NCBI GenBank assembly: GCA_024690425.1
Contig: JAILCT010000242.1
Coordinates: 1 to 21,309, forward strand
DNA: 21,309 nt
Reading direction: 5' to 3'
Source: Lachnospiraceae bacterium
GTDB taxonomy: Bacteria; Bacillota_A; Clostridia; Lachnospirales; Lachnospiraceae
Shown here: one piece after another, positions 7,918-17,146 of the stretch
Position numbering within the stretch: position 1 is the stretch's first letter
Layout of the letters: each line of letters starts with the position of its first letter
Notes under the pieces: generated by a model
Database searches by the model: none
What the model was told of the DNA's origin: nothing
What the model saw: only the letters and a program-made list of their open reading frames with translations
Made by a program: the position numbers and the translations under genes

Positions 7918-8862
7918 CTAAGCCCCGCCTGCACTGCTTGAGTCTATACAGGACATCATAAAATCCATTATCCTGTCATCATCATATCCATATTCATCCT
8001 TATTGATCCAGATACAGTCCCTCTCCCTCTTAAACCAGGTGAGCTGTCTTTTGGCAAAATGTCTTGTATCCCTTTTCACGATCCTTACTGCTTCGTCAAG
8101 GCTTATCTCTTTGTCAAGATACCTTAGTATCTCCTTATAGCCCAGTCCTTTCATTGACACGTAAGACTCATCAAGCCCCATTTCCTTTAGCCTTAAAACC
8201 TCATCGACAAGTCCCATTTTTATCATGTCATCTACTCTTCTGTCAATGTTTTTATATAGTTCATCTCGCGGGATGTTCAGCACGAAATATCTGAAGTCAT
8301 AAGGGGATTCCTTCTTTCTTGCTTCTTCGTTATGCTCGGATATTTTCATGCCGGTTTCATGATAATACTCAAGAGCTCTCGTAAGACGTTTGATATCATT
8401 TGGGTGTATATATGAAGCGGCCTTCTCGTCACATTTCTTAAGCATATCATGAAGGACTCTGCCGCCTTCTCTTTCCGCTGTCATTATCAGTTCTTTTCTG
8501 TAGCCTGTCTGAGCTGTATCCGAAAAGTCAACATCATACAGGAGGGCCTGTATATAGAATCCTGTTCCGCCCGCTATGATCGGAAGAGATCCCCTTGCGT
8601 AAATATCCCTGATGGCCGCTTCAGCTTCTTCCTTGAACCTTGAAACATTGTATTCTTCCACAGGCTCCAGTACATCGATAAGATGATGCCTGACCCCATC
8701 CATTTCTTTTTCGGTGATCTTGGCCGTGCCTATATCCATGTGCTTATATACCTGCATGGAATCGGCGGATATTATCTCACCGTCAAGTTTTTTGGCAAGC
8801 TTCACCGACAGACCTGTCTTACCAACACTCGTAGGTCCTGTCAGTATCACGAGTTTATTCAT
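7918..8862 (-). CDS. miaA: tRNA dimethylallyltransferase MiaA
   Basis: 314 residues, the normal length. It transfers a dimethylallyl group from DMAPP to N6 of A37 in tRNAs reading UNN codons. The P-loop GPTSVGKT is at 9-16, the ISADSMQVYKHMDIGTAK block follows (about 32-49), then HHLIDV (63-68), GGTGFYI (about 98-104) and the C-terminal tRNA-contact run RDTRHFAKRQLTWFKRE (about 265-281). The start codon overlaps the mutL stop by four bases (ATGA), with AGAGGAT as SD, so it is translated with mutL. mutL-miaA order is widespread in bacteria, but hfq, a frequent follower of miaA, is not present here. Confidence 0.97.
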   Translation of the reverse strand: MNKLVILTGPTSVGKTGLSVKLAKKLDGEIISADSMQVYKHMDIGTAKITEKEMDGVRHHLIDVLEPVEEYNVSRFKEEAEAAIRDIYARGSLPIIAGGTGFYIQALLYDVDFSDTAQTGYRKELIMTAEREGGRVLHDMLKKCDEKAASYIHPNDIKRLTRALEYYHETGMKISEHNEEARKKESPYDFRYFVLNIPRDELYKNIDRRVDDMIKMGLVDEVLRLKEMGLDESYVSMKGLGYKEILRYLDKEISLDEAVRIVKRDTRHFAKRQLTWFKRERDCIWINKDEYGYDDDRIMDFMMSCIDSSSAGGA

Positions 8863-10763
8863 GATACTATCCTCTTAAACATCTTTTCGACTTCGCTTTT
8901 CGAAAATGATACTATCGTCGGTCTTCCATGCGGACAGTTAAAAGGATTATCAAGTGTAAGAAGTTCATCTATAAGTGTTCTTGCCTCCTCAAAAGACAGC
9001 CTGTTGTTACCCTTAACGGCACTCTTGCAGGCCATGGTTGCTATCCTGTGGTCAACCGAATCAATGTTTCTTGACAGCTTATCATTCATAAGTTCATCAA
9101 GCAGATCGTGGAAATACTCAACAGGGTTTAATCCGAAGAGATCCGTTGGTATCTCCCTTATGGAGTACTCGTTTCCCCCAAACTGTTCTATCTCAAATCC
9201 GATCCTTTTGAAATTATCTTCATATTTCTGCAGTACAGCTTCTTCCGCCTTGGAAAGGGTCACTATGATCGGAGGATTTAACATCTGAGAACTTACACGG
9301 CCATTTTCAAACTGCTTTATCAGCCTTTCGTATTTTACCTTCTCATGAGCGGCATGCTGATCGATCACATACATCTTATTTTCCATCTCTACTATCCAGT
9401 ATGTTTCAAATACCTGCCCTATTATCCTGTGTTTCTTTATCCCCTCGGTACTTAAGAATCCATCATCAAACATGGACATCTGCACGCTCTTTTTATCATC
9501 ATTTCCATCCCGGATCGCATCTGATGCTTCAGTCTGTGTTGTTTCATATGACACCTGTTCAGGTTTTTCCATTAATGAAATGGTACTTTGCTCATGCCAT
9601 CTTGTTATGGGAGTATACTCATGTGTACCGGCAGGCTTATATTCTTCCGCAGCCGGGCTGTAGTCTGATATTACATTTTTCTCAAAGGGTTCCGGCCTTA
9701 CGTTTTCCTTTTCTATCTTTTTTGCTGATTTGGGAATGGATTTATCGTCTTCTCTTATATCCGGTATGAGTTCCTTATGCGACAATGTTTCCTGTATGCT
9801 TTTTACAAGCAGATCATAGAGGGCTCCCCCTTCAAGGAAACGTATCTCTTTCTTGGTCGGGTGGACATTTACATCTATAAGGTCAGGTGATATGTCAAGA
9901 TACAAAAAAACCACCGGATACTTATGGAGCATAAGGTAGGGCTTGTAGGCTTCATCAAGTGCCCTTCTGATGACAGTACTCTGAATATATCTATGGTTTA
10001 CATAATATATCTCAAATGACCTGTTCCCTCTTGATAATTCAGGCTTGCAGATGTAGCCGGATATCCTGGTATCCCCGTCATCTGCTTCTATTGGGAGCAG
10101 GCCTTCTACCATGTCCCTGCCATAGAGGTTGTATATGATGTCGATTATCTTACCGTTTCCGGAACTCTGCAGCCTTGTGTTATTATTTATTATGAGCTTA
10201 AAGGCTATATCCGGATGAGACAGCATGATCTTTTCCATAAAGTCCGATATATAGGACCCTTCTGTCTGCGGTGTCTTCAGGAATTTATGTCTTGCGGGTG
10301 TATTGTAGAAGATATGTCTAACGATAAAGGTTGTTCCATCGGGAAGGCCCACATCATCACAACTTAACTCTTTTGAACCCTCTATAACATATCTCGTCCC
10401 AGTGAATTCTTCTTCTGTCTTTGTCAGAAGTTCTACTTTTGATACAGCCGCTATCGAGGATAAAGCTTCACCTCGGAAACCAAGGCTTCCCACATCAATA
10501 AGATCCTCTATCGACTTTATCTTACTGGTCGCATGTCTTAAGAAGGCCGTCTTTACCTGGCCTTTCTTTATTCCGCAGCCGTTATCGGTAACCCTTATAT
10601 AGCTTATCCCGCCATCTTTTATTTCAACGGTTATGGCCCGCGCTCCTGCATCTATCGAATTCTCGACGAGTTCCTTGACGACGGATACCGGACGCTCGAC
10701 AACTTCACCGGCTGCTATCTTATCTATTGTGCTTTTATCAAGAACCGTAATATTTCTATCCAT
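8859..10763 (-). CDS. mutL: DNA mismatch repair protein MutL (endonuclease type)
   Basis: 634 residues. The N-terminal GHKL ATPase has ELVENSIDAGA (31-41), DNGCGI (60-65) and GFRGEAL (95-101). A variable linker (about 325-440) leads to the C-terminal dimerisation/nuclease domain. That domain carries DQHA-x2-E-x4-E (Asp468 to Glu479), the ACKSAVKGN block (578-586) and CPHGRPT (610-616), the metal-binding set of nicking MutL proteins in species without MutH. It works with MutS in post-replicative repair. The linker holds QMSMF at 428-432, which resembles a sliding-clamp-binding motif. The start has AAGGAA five bases upstream, 13 bases after mutS; the stop overlaps miaA by four bases. Confidence 0.97.
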   Translation of the reverse strand: MDRNITVLDKSTIDKIAAGEVVERPVSVVKELVENSIDAGARAITVEIKDGGISYIRVTDNGCGIKKGQVKTAFLRHATSKIKSIEDLIDVGSLGFRGEALSSIAAVSKVELLTKTEEEFTGTRYVIEGSKELSCDDVGLPDGTTFIVRHIFYNTPARHKFLKTPQTEGSYISDFMEKIMLSHPDIAFKLIINNNTRLQSSGNGKIIDIIYNLYGRDMVEGLLPIEADDGDTRISGYICKPELSRGNRSFEIYYVNHRYIQSTVIRRALDEAYKPYLMLHKYPVVFLYLDISPDLIDVNVHPTKKEIRFLEGGALYDLLVKSIQETLSHKELIPDIREDDKSIPKSAKKIEKENVRPEPFEKNVISDYSPAAEEYKPAGTHEYTPITRWHEQSTISLMEKPEQVSYETTQTEASDAIRDGNDDKKSVQMSMFDDGFLSTEGIKKHRIIGQVFETYWIVEMENKMYVIDQHAAHEKVKYERLIKQFENGRVSSQMLNPPIIVTLSKAEEAVLQKYEDNFKRIGFEIEQFGGNEYSIREIPTDLFGLNPVEYFHDLLDELMNDKLSRNIDSVDHRIATMACKSAVKGNNRLSFEEARTLIDELLTLDNPFNCPHGRPTIVSFSKSEVEKMFKRIVS

Positions 10764-10776
10764 GTTTATTCCTTCA

Positions 10777-13425
10777 TCAATAGCTCCACCTGTTCACAAG
10801 CTTGTTCTGAAGCTTGCTTAAGGTATTAAGTGCTTCCATAGGTGTAATGTTATTAAGATCTATTTCTTTGATTTCATTGATGATATCATCATCAGTAACG
10901 GTATCAAAAAGAGACATCTGATTTAAATCAACATCATCAAGACGCCTGACTGACTTTTTGTTATCACTCTTTTCACCGATGCCCGAGACATTTACCGTGA
11001 TATCATTCTGTGCCAGTTCATCTACTATCTCCTTTGCCCTGTCTATAACCTGGTCTGGAACTCCCGCAAGCTTTGCAACCTGGATACCGTAACTCTTGTC
11101 GGCACCTCCCTTTACGATCTTTCGAAGGAAGACTATATTGTCTCCCTGCTCCTTGACCGCAATACAGTAATTGTTTACCGAATTAAGCTTGCCCTCAAGC
11201 TCGGTAAGTTCGTGATAATGAGTGGCAAACAGGGTCTTGGCACCCAGAAGCTTGGGATTGGCTATATATTCGACCACCGCCCAGGCTATGGACAATCCGT
11301 CGAAGGTTGATGTTCCGCGTCCTATCTCATCAAGGATGAGCAGGGAATTGGGACTTGCATTTCGTAATATGTTTGCAACTTCTGCCATCTCCACCATAAA
11401 GGTTGACTGGCCGCTCGCAAGATCATCCGATGCTCCGACCCTTGTGAATATCCTGTCAACGATACCGATATTGGCTGACTTTGCAGGAATATAGGAGCCG
11501 ATCTGGGCCATCAGAACTATAAGAGCTGTCTGTCTCATATAGGTGGACTTACCGGCCATGTTGGGTCCGGTTATTATTGATATCCTGTCATTTTTATTGT
11601 CAAGATGGGTATCGTTGCTTATGAACATATCCGAACTTAGCATCTTCTCAACGACGGGATGCCTGCCTTTTTCTATGTCAATGATCCCCTTCTCGTTTAT
11701 CGAAGGCCTGCAGTAGTTGTTCTTCTCGGCAACATACGACAGAGATGCTATTGCATCAAGGCTTGCTATGACCCTTGCCGTCTTCTGTATCCTGTCTATA
11801 TTTTCTGCCAGAGTATCCCTTATCTCACAGAAAAGATCATATTCTAAAGAGAAGAGCTTCTCCTCTGAATTCAATATCTTATCTTCAAGCTCTTTAAGCT
11901 CATCCGTTGTATAACGTTCGGCATTTGTAAGTGTCTGTTTTCTTATATAGTCATCAGGGACCAGGTTCTTAAATGAATTGGTCACCTCGAAATAATATCC
12001 GAATACTCTGTTGTATTTAACCTTAAGATTCTTGATCCCGGTCCGCTCCCTGTCCTTGGCTTCAAGGGCTGCAAGCCAGCTCTTGCCTTCACTCTTTGCT
12101 TTCCTTAAAGAGTCAACCGTTTCGTTGTATCCCTCCCTTATGATGCCGCCTTCCTTTATCTGCATGGGGGCATCCTCTGATATTGATGAGGATATCAGCT
12201 CATAAAGGTCTTCCAATGTGTCAAGATCATTATATAGTTCGTTAAGAAGTCCCGATTTAAAATCAGTAAGCTGCTGTTTTATCGGCTTAAGCATCTTTAG
12301 TGAACCGGCCATGGCAATTAAGTCCCTGGGATTGGCCGACTTATAGATAACCCTGCTCATAAGGCGTTCAAGGTCATATACCGGGTTTAAGTACTCCCGA
12401 AGCTCCTCTCTTGTGATCGCATTCTTAAGAAGGGCTTCAACCGCATCCAGTCTTTTGTTGATCTCATCCTTCTTTATAAGGGGCTGCTCAAGCATGGCTC
12501 TTAAAGCTCTTCCCCCCATCGCTGTCCTCGTTCTGTCAAGGACCGAGAGCAGGGATCCCTTCTTCTGCTTATCCCTCATGGTCTCCGTGAGCTCAAGATT
12601 CCTCCTTGTCGCAGAATCAAGGATCATATATTCCGAAACATCATATGTCTTTATCGTTCCTATCTGGGCGAGGGAATTCTTCTGGGTCTCATAGAGGTAC
12701 TGAAGGAGTGCGCCAGCGCTTACCACCGAGCAGTCACCTTCCGAAAAGCCAAAACACCCAACCGACTCAACCTTGAAGTGGTCCCTTATCTTCCTTATAC
12801 ACAGTTCATCATCAAAATACCAGGCCTCCAGTGGATACACCGAAACCGAAAGTCGGTACTTGATGTCTTCTACATCGACTCCGCTTACAAGGAAAGAATC
12901 GTTGCACACTATTTCGGCCGGTGAATACTTATAAATCTCATCAAGAAGGTTTCTGACCGAATCGACTTCTGTTGACTTAAACTGTCCGGTTGTCACATCG
13001 CATACCGAGATCCCATACCTGTCGGCTATATATGCAATGCACATCAGGTAATTGTTCCTGGTATCATCAAGGGCCTGCATATCAAGATTGGTTCCCGGAG
13101 TCACTATCCTTGTGACCTCTCTCTTCACAAGGCCCTTGGCAAGCTTGGGATCCTCAACCTGCTCGCATATGGCCACCTTATAGCCCTTGGATATAAGCTT
13201 GTTTAAAAAGCCCTCAACCGCATGGTAGGGAACGCCGCACATGGGTGCACGTTCGGGAAGGCCGCACTGCTTTCCCGTAAGGGTAAGCTCCAGTTCCTTG
13301 GATACTATCTTGGCATCCTCAAAAAACATTTCGTAAAAATCACCCAGACGATAAAAGAGAATACAATCACTGTATTCTTCTTTTGTCTCAAGGTATTTTT
13401 GCATCATAGGTGATAACTCAGACAT
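10777..13425 (-). CDS. mutS: DNA mismatch repair protein MutS
   Basis: 882 residues, typical MutS1 length. The mismatch-reading Phe-Tyr-Glu is at 30-32 (LGDFYEMFF). Connector, lever and clamp domains follow, including NRVFGYYFEVT (472-482). The ABC-type ATPase has Walker A GPNMAGKST (620-628), the STFMVEM signature (674-680), Walker B LLILDE (695-700) and THYHEL (735-740). A QMSLF sliding-clamp motif lies at 836-840 ahead of the C-terminal dimerisation/tetramerisation helix. It recognises mispairs and recruits MutL, encoded next. The ATG overlaps the end of the RNase gene by eight bases, with GAGG six bases upstream. Nothing is missing. Confidence 0.98.
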   Translation of the reverse strand: MSELSPMMQKYLETKEEYSDCILFYRLGDFYEMFFEDAKIVSKELELTLTGKQCGLPERAPMCGVPYHAVEGFLNKLISKGYKVAICEQVEDPKLAKGLVKREVTRIVTPGTNLDMQALDDTRNNYLMCIAYIADRYGISVCDVTTGQFKSTEVDSVRNLLDEIYKYSPAEIVCNDSFLVSGVDVEDIKYRLSVSVYPLEAWYFDDELCIRKIRDHFKVESVGCFGFSEGDCSVVSAGALLQYLYETQKNSLAQIGTIKTYDVSEYMILDSATRRNLELTETMRDKQKKGSLLSVLDRTRTAMGGRALRAMLEQPLIKKDEINKRLDAVEALLKNAITREELREYLNPVYDLERLMSRVIYKSANPRDLIAMAGSLKMLKPIKQQLTDFKSGLLNELYNDLDTLEDLYELISSSISEDAPMQIKEGGIIREGYNETVDSLRKAKSEGKSWLAALEAKDRERTGIKNLKVKYNRVFGYYFEVTNSFKNLVPDDYIRKQTLTNAERYTTDELKELEDKILNSEEKLFSLEYDLFCEIRDTLAENIDRIQKTARVIASLDAIASLSYVAEKNNYCRPSINEKGIIDIEKGRHPVVEKMLSSDMFISNDTHLDNKNDRISIITGPNMAGKSTYMRQTALIVLMAQIGSYIPAKSANIGIVDRIFTRVGASDDLASGQSTFMVEMAEVANILRNASPNSLLILDEIGRGTSTFDGLSIAWAVVEYIANPKLLGAKTLFATHYHELTELEGKLNSVNNYCIAVKEQGDNIVFLRKIVKGGADKSYGIQVAKLAGVPDQVIDRAKEIVDELAQNDITVNVSGIGEKSDNKKSVRRLDDVDLNQMSLFDTVTDDDIINEIKEIDLNNITPMEALNTLSKLQNKLVNRWSY

Positions 13426-14596
13426 TGCCTACCTCATTCTTATCATTGACCGCATCAAGCATATCCTTTAAAGTCTCAAGTTCCTTCTGCCTTGTCAGTT
13501 CCACAAGCATAAGCTCAGTCACATCATGGACCTTGGTCTTAACGGGATCTGCGCATATAAGCTTCTTAAGATACCCCGTAACCTGATTAAGATGTCTTTC
13601 TTCAGTCATATTTATATAATCGATAACTATTATACCGCTTAAGTTCCGAAGCCTTATCTGCCTTGCTATCTCTTCCGTAGCCTCCATATTGCATTCAAAG
13701 AAGGTGGTCTCCTTATCGGTCTTTTTTGTGTTTTTACCTGTATTGACATCGATCGAACACAGGGCTCTTGTCTGTTCTATATATAAAAAGCCCCCGGACT
13801 TAAGCCATACCTTATCATTAAGAGCTTCTTCAAGCCCCGACTCTATTGAATAAAGCTTACAAAGAGGAAGAAGCTTATCCTTATAAAGTTCGATCTTTAT
13901 ATCAGGATTCATCCTGCAGAACTTATTTACAATACCATTATTAAGAGTCTCAAATATTTCAATATCGTCAGTTATTATTCTCTCAAGGCTAGAAGCATCC
14001 GCCTTAAGACAGTGTCTTTGCCATTCACTGTCGCCTTTGTATAATACAGTACCGCATGTTCTTTTATCTGCAGTTGACAGGATCCCATCCATAATACCGG
14101 CAAGCTCATCCGCTTCCTTAAGTACTTCTCCCCTGCCTGCATATGCGCTGTTGGTCCTGAGTGTTATCCCATACTCAAGATCCGCAAAGAAGGACCCATA
14201 AGCCTCCTTTAATTCCTTTCTGGTATCTCCCGTTATCTTTTGTGATATCGCAAAATTCCTGTCTGAATTCCTGATTACGGTATACATTCCTGTAAGCGAC
14301 AGTTCATCGGTAAAAAGAGGCGCCTTGTCATCATCCCCCTTTTTCTTAAGCTGAAGGGGTACAAGACTTCCTCTTTTATATGAAGTACTTTTGATAAAAC
14401 CTGTTTTGTTATCTCCGTAGGTGACAAATGAGGCTCCGATATTCTTTACGATATCCTTTACCATGCATACATAGATATTGCCGACCGCATCTTCATCCTC
14501 ATCAAATAAACGGTATTCCAGAGGACGCTTCTCATCCATGCACATAAAGAGCGTAGACCCTGCGTATTTGGTTAGTACAATAGTCTTCTCATTCAT
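13418..14596 (-). CDS. rng: Ribonuclease E/G family protein, short form
   Basis: 392 residues of the RNase E/G catalytic core, which makes 5'-end-sensitive endonucleolytic cuts in mRNA and rRNA precursors. An S1-like region is seen (about 36-106; GASFVTYGDNKTGFIK is its core). The Mg-binding aspartates are Asp283 in ALCSIDVNTGK and Asp326 in GIIVIDYINM. The protein stops soon after ELTRQKELETL, so the zinc-link Cys-x-x-Cys and small domain of E. coli RNase E/G are absent. The gene overlaps DUF2344 by four bases (ATGA) and mutS by eight. The radical SAM / DUF2344 / RNase order is common in Clostridia, but there ribosomal protein L21 usually follows, not mutS. Confidence 0.9.
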   Translation of the reverse strand: MNEKTIVLTKYAGSTLFMCMDEKRPLEYRLFDEDEDAVGNIYVCMVKDIVKNIGASFVTYGDNKTGFIKSTSYKRGSLVPLQLKKKGDDDKAPLFTDELSLTGMYTVIRNSDRNFAISQKITGDTRKELKEAYGSFFADLEYGITLRTNSAYAGRGEVLKEADELAGIMDGILSTADKRTCGTVLYKGDSEWQRHCLKADASSLERIITDDIEIFETLNNGIVNKFCRMNPDIKIELYKDKLLPLCKLYSIESGLEEALNDKVWLKSGGFLYIEQTRALCSIDVNTGKNTKKTDKETTFFECNMEATEEIARQIRLRNLSGIIVIDYINMTEERHLNQVTGYLKKLICADPVKTKVHDVTELMLVELTRQKELETLKDMLDAVNDKNEVGNV

Positions 14597-15285
14597 ATTA
14601 TGTCTGTTCCTATCATGTCAAGGCTGACCCTGTTACCGTCTATATCAGTATATATTTCATTCCGTCTTATTGAAAGAGCAAATTCCGGAAGTTCTGCACC
14701 TTCCCTTCTGAAGGCTTCCCCGATCACAAGCTCAGGCTTTATATTCAGAACGCTTCCGCATGAGAGGCATAAATGGATCTCATCGTCATTACCGTCAATA
14801 TCGTAGATACCAGATTTTATGTCAACCACGTTCTCGCTCTTCTTTGTCTGCTTTACAACATTTATGCTATCCTGTGCATACATCCTTTTTAAGGTTTCAA
14901 TACAGGAAAATGAAGGTTTATATCCTTCCCTGAAGGAAACCGTGTAGTCGGCTGCACTGATGCTTGCCATTGCATTCCTGGCCCCTTCCGGGAGCTCCTT
15001 GAATGATAATATCTCAATGCCCTCCACATTGTTGGCATTCATCCGTTTTTTTGCTTCTGCCGATGTCACACGCTCTGTTATCTCTATATCCACATATTCG
15101 CCATCAGACTCAAGTCCTGTACTAAGCGGCATTGCAAAGGACATGATCTGATGGGGACTTAGGCCCTGCGAATAGGCTATAGGTATATCCGAACGTCTTA
15201 ACAACTTCTGGAAATACCTCATCACATCCAGATGCCCTATATACTTCATCACGCCTTCTTTTTTAAATCTTATCCTAACCTTCAT
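14593..15285 (-). CDS. TIGR03936 family (DUF2344) radical SAM-associated protein
   Basis: 230 residues. The family hallmark N-terminus is clear: RIRFKKEGVMKYIGHLDVMR (4-23), RRSDIPIAYSQGLSPH (31-46) and the MPLSTGLES block (about 53-61). No catalytic motif of a known enzyme is visible, and the biochemical function of the family is not established. It is almost always next to, or fused with, TIGR03960 radical SAM proteins, as here, where its first 11 bases overlap the end of that gene. That suggests the two act as a pair, perhaps on RNA or the ribosome given the RNase neighbour; this last point is inference. The SD is GGAGG about nine bases upstream. Confidence 0.88.
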   Translation of the reverse strand: MKVRIRFKKEGVMKYIGHLDVMRYFQKLLRRSDIPIAYSQGLSPHQIMSFAMPLSTGLESDGEYVDIEITERVTSAEAKKRMNANNVEGIEILSFKELPEGARNAMASISAADYTVSFREGYKPSFSCIETLKRMYAQDSINVVKQTKKSENVVDIKSGIYDIDGNDDEIHLCLSCGSVLNIKPELVIGEAFRREGAELPEFALSIRRNEIYTDIDGNRVSLDMIGTDII

Positions 15286-17137
15286 AGCATACCCCTCCGC
15301 CGAAGATCCTGGCGCCGCAGCCGGAACACCTCATCCTGCAGTTTGGCGTAACGGTCTCATTAAGGGCATTGTTCCATTCGCGCTTAAGGAAGTCCTTCGT
15401 AACACCTATGTCTATCATATCCCAGGGCAGTATCTCATCAAGGGATCTCTCTCTTGATGTATAGAAATCCATGGATATACCGCACTCTTCAAAAGATCGT
15501 ATCCATGGCTCTTCCCTGAAGGTCTCTGTCCACGCATCAAAGAGACATCCGTTCTCATAGGCCTTTATAAGCACTGCGGACAGTTTCCTGTCTCCCCTTG
15601 CAAAAACGCCCTCGAGTATGCTGACATCAGCCTCATGATAATTATACTTTATTGACTTGCTGTTCAGCTGTTCATGCATGCATTCATTGACGAAATGCGC
15701 TTTATCAAGAAAGTCATTCTTCTTATACATCTTGGCCCACTGAAAAGGGGTAAAGGGCTTGGGAACAAAGAAGGATGAAGATGCAACTATCTGTACCCTG
15801 CCCTTGCGCTCACTCTTTGGTATAAGTTCATAATAGAGCTTTGCTATCTCATTGCTTAGCTTGGCTATGCCCCTCATATCATCTTCGGTTTCCGTTGGCA
15901 GTCCCAGCATAAAATAGAGCTTAACCCTTGTCCATCCGCCAAGGAAGGCCTGCCTGGCCCCTTCCAGTATCACTTCTTCGGTAAGCCCCTTGTTGATAAC
16001 ATTGCGCAGCCTCTGTGAACCTGCTTCCGGTGCGAAGGTAAGCGATGACTTTCTGACATCCTGGATCTTGCTCATGACATCAAGCGAAAAGGCATCAATC
16101 CTCAATGACGGAAGCGATATGTTAAGCTTCTTCTCCTGTGCATAATCAACAAGAAAGTTTATTAGTTCCTCTAAATGGGTATAATCACTTGAGCTTAATG
16201 AACTAAGGGATATCTCTTCATATCCTGTATTATCAAGCATTTCTTTTGCATATGACTTTAAAAGGTTTACATCCCTCTCCCTCACGGGCCGATAGAGCAT
16301 CCCTGCCTGGCAGAAACGGCATCCCCTTATACATCCCCTCTGGATCTCAAGTACTACCCTGTCCTGGGTAACCTTTATAAATGGAACCACAGGCTTCAGA
16401 GGGTAAAAAGTATCCGATACATTCATCTCTATTTCTTTGTGGATAACGTAAGGGACATCATCATATTTGGGGCCAAATGTCTTTATCAGACCTTCATCAT
16501 CATATTCAACTCTATATAGTGACGGTACATATATCCCGTTAATATGTGAAGCCTTTCGTAAAAAATCCTTTCTTGAAAGGCACTTACGCTTGCACTCCTT
16601 ATATAGATCAAGAAGCAGCCTGTAGGCAGTCTCCCCTTCGCCTATGTAAAAGAGGTCAAAGAAATCGGCAAGGGGCTCAGGATTATAGGTGCAGGGCCCT
16701 CCTCCTATGACTATCGGATGCTCCTCGTTCCTGTCATCTGCCAGTAATGGAATGTGCGACAGATCAAGTATCTGCAGGACATTGGTGTAACACATTTCAT
16801 ACTGGAGTGTTATCCCCAGAAAGTCAAAATCAAGAATCGGGTCCTGTGATTCAAGTGCGAATAATGGAATATCCTTCTCCTTCATTATTGCATGAAGGTC
16901 TGTCCACGGCGAATAAACACGTTCGCACCATACATCGTCGAACGTGTTAAACATTGAATACAGTATTTGGATACCCAGGTGAGACATACCTATCTCATAT
17001 ACATCCGGAAAGCACATGGCAAACCTAATGTCCACCCTGTCCTTATCCTTGACAACACTGTTCACTTCGTTGCCTATGTACCTTGCCGGCTTCTCAACCG
17101 TTAAGAGTATCTCTTCGCTTAATGCAGTTCTTCTCAT
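15275..17137 (-). CDS. TIGR03960 family radical SAM protein
   Basis: 620 residues. The N-terminal part (about 30-245) is a Rossmann-like, B12-binding-type domain. The radical SAM core carries Cys269-x3-Cys273-x2-Cys276 (GCIRGCRFCQAG) for the SAM-bound 4Fe-4S cluster, with LSSLSSSDY (311-319) and FAPEAGSQRLR as further core motifs. The C-terminus has four more cysteines (600, 604, 607, 617), arranged like a small metal site. A canonical cobalamin Asp-x-His-x-x-Gly motif is not obvious: the matching place reads Met-Ser-His-Leu-Gly (51-55). The substrate is unknown. It starts 9 bases after hisIE (weak AGGA SD) and overlaps its DUF2344 partner by 11 bases. Confidence 0.92.
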   Translation of the reverse strand: MRRTALSEEILLTVEKPARYIGNEVNSVVKDKDRVDIRFAMCFPDVYEIGMSHLGIQILYSMFNTFDDVWCERVYSPWTDLHAIMKEKDIPLFALESQDPILDFDFLGITLQYEMCYTNVLQILDLSHIPLLADDRNEEHPIVIGGGPCTYNPEPLADFFDLFYIGEGETAYRLLLDLYKECKRKCLSRKDFLRKASHINGIYVPSLYRVEYDDEGLIKTFGPKYDDVPYVIHKEIEMNVSDTFYPLKPVVPFIKVTQDRVVLEIQRGCIRGCRFCQAGMLYRPVRERDVNLLKSYAKEMLDNTGYEEISLSSLSSSDYTHLEELINFLVDYAQEKKLNISLPSLRIDAFSLDVMSKIQDVRKSSLTFAPEAGSQRLRNVINKGLTEEVILEGARQAFLGGWTRVKLYFMLGLPTETEDDMRGIAKLSNEIAKLYYELIPKSERKGRVQIVASSSFFVPKPFTPFQWAKMYKKNDFLDKAHFVNECMHEQLNSKSIKYNYHEADVSILEGVFARGDRKLSAVLIKAYENGCLFDAWTETFREEPWIRSFEECGISMDFYTSRERSLDEILPWDMIDIGVTKDFLKREWNNALNETVTPNCRMRCSGCGARIFGGGVCYEG

Positions 17138-17146
17138 ATTCAGGTC

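Noticed and set aside
8683..9288. Plus-strand open frame of 201 codons
   Set aside because: It lies opposite miaA and mutL, resembles no family, and is low in charged helices typical of real proteins; it is a shadow produced by the codon bias of the true genes.
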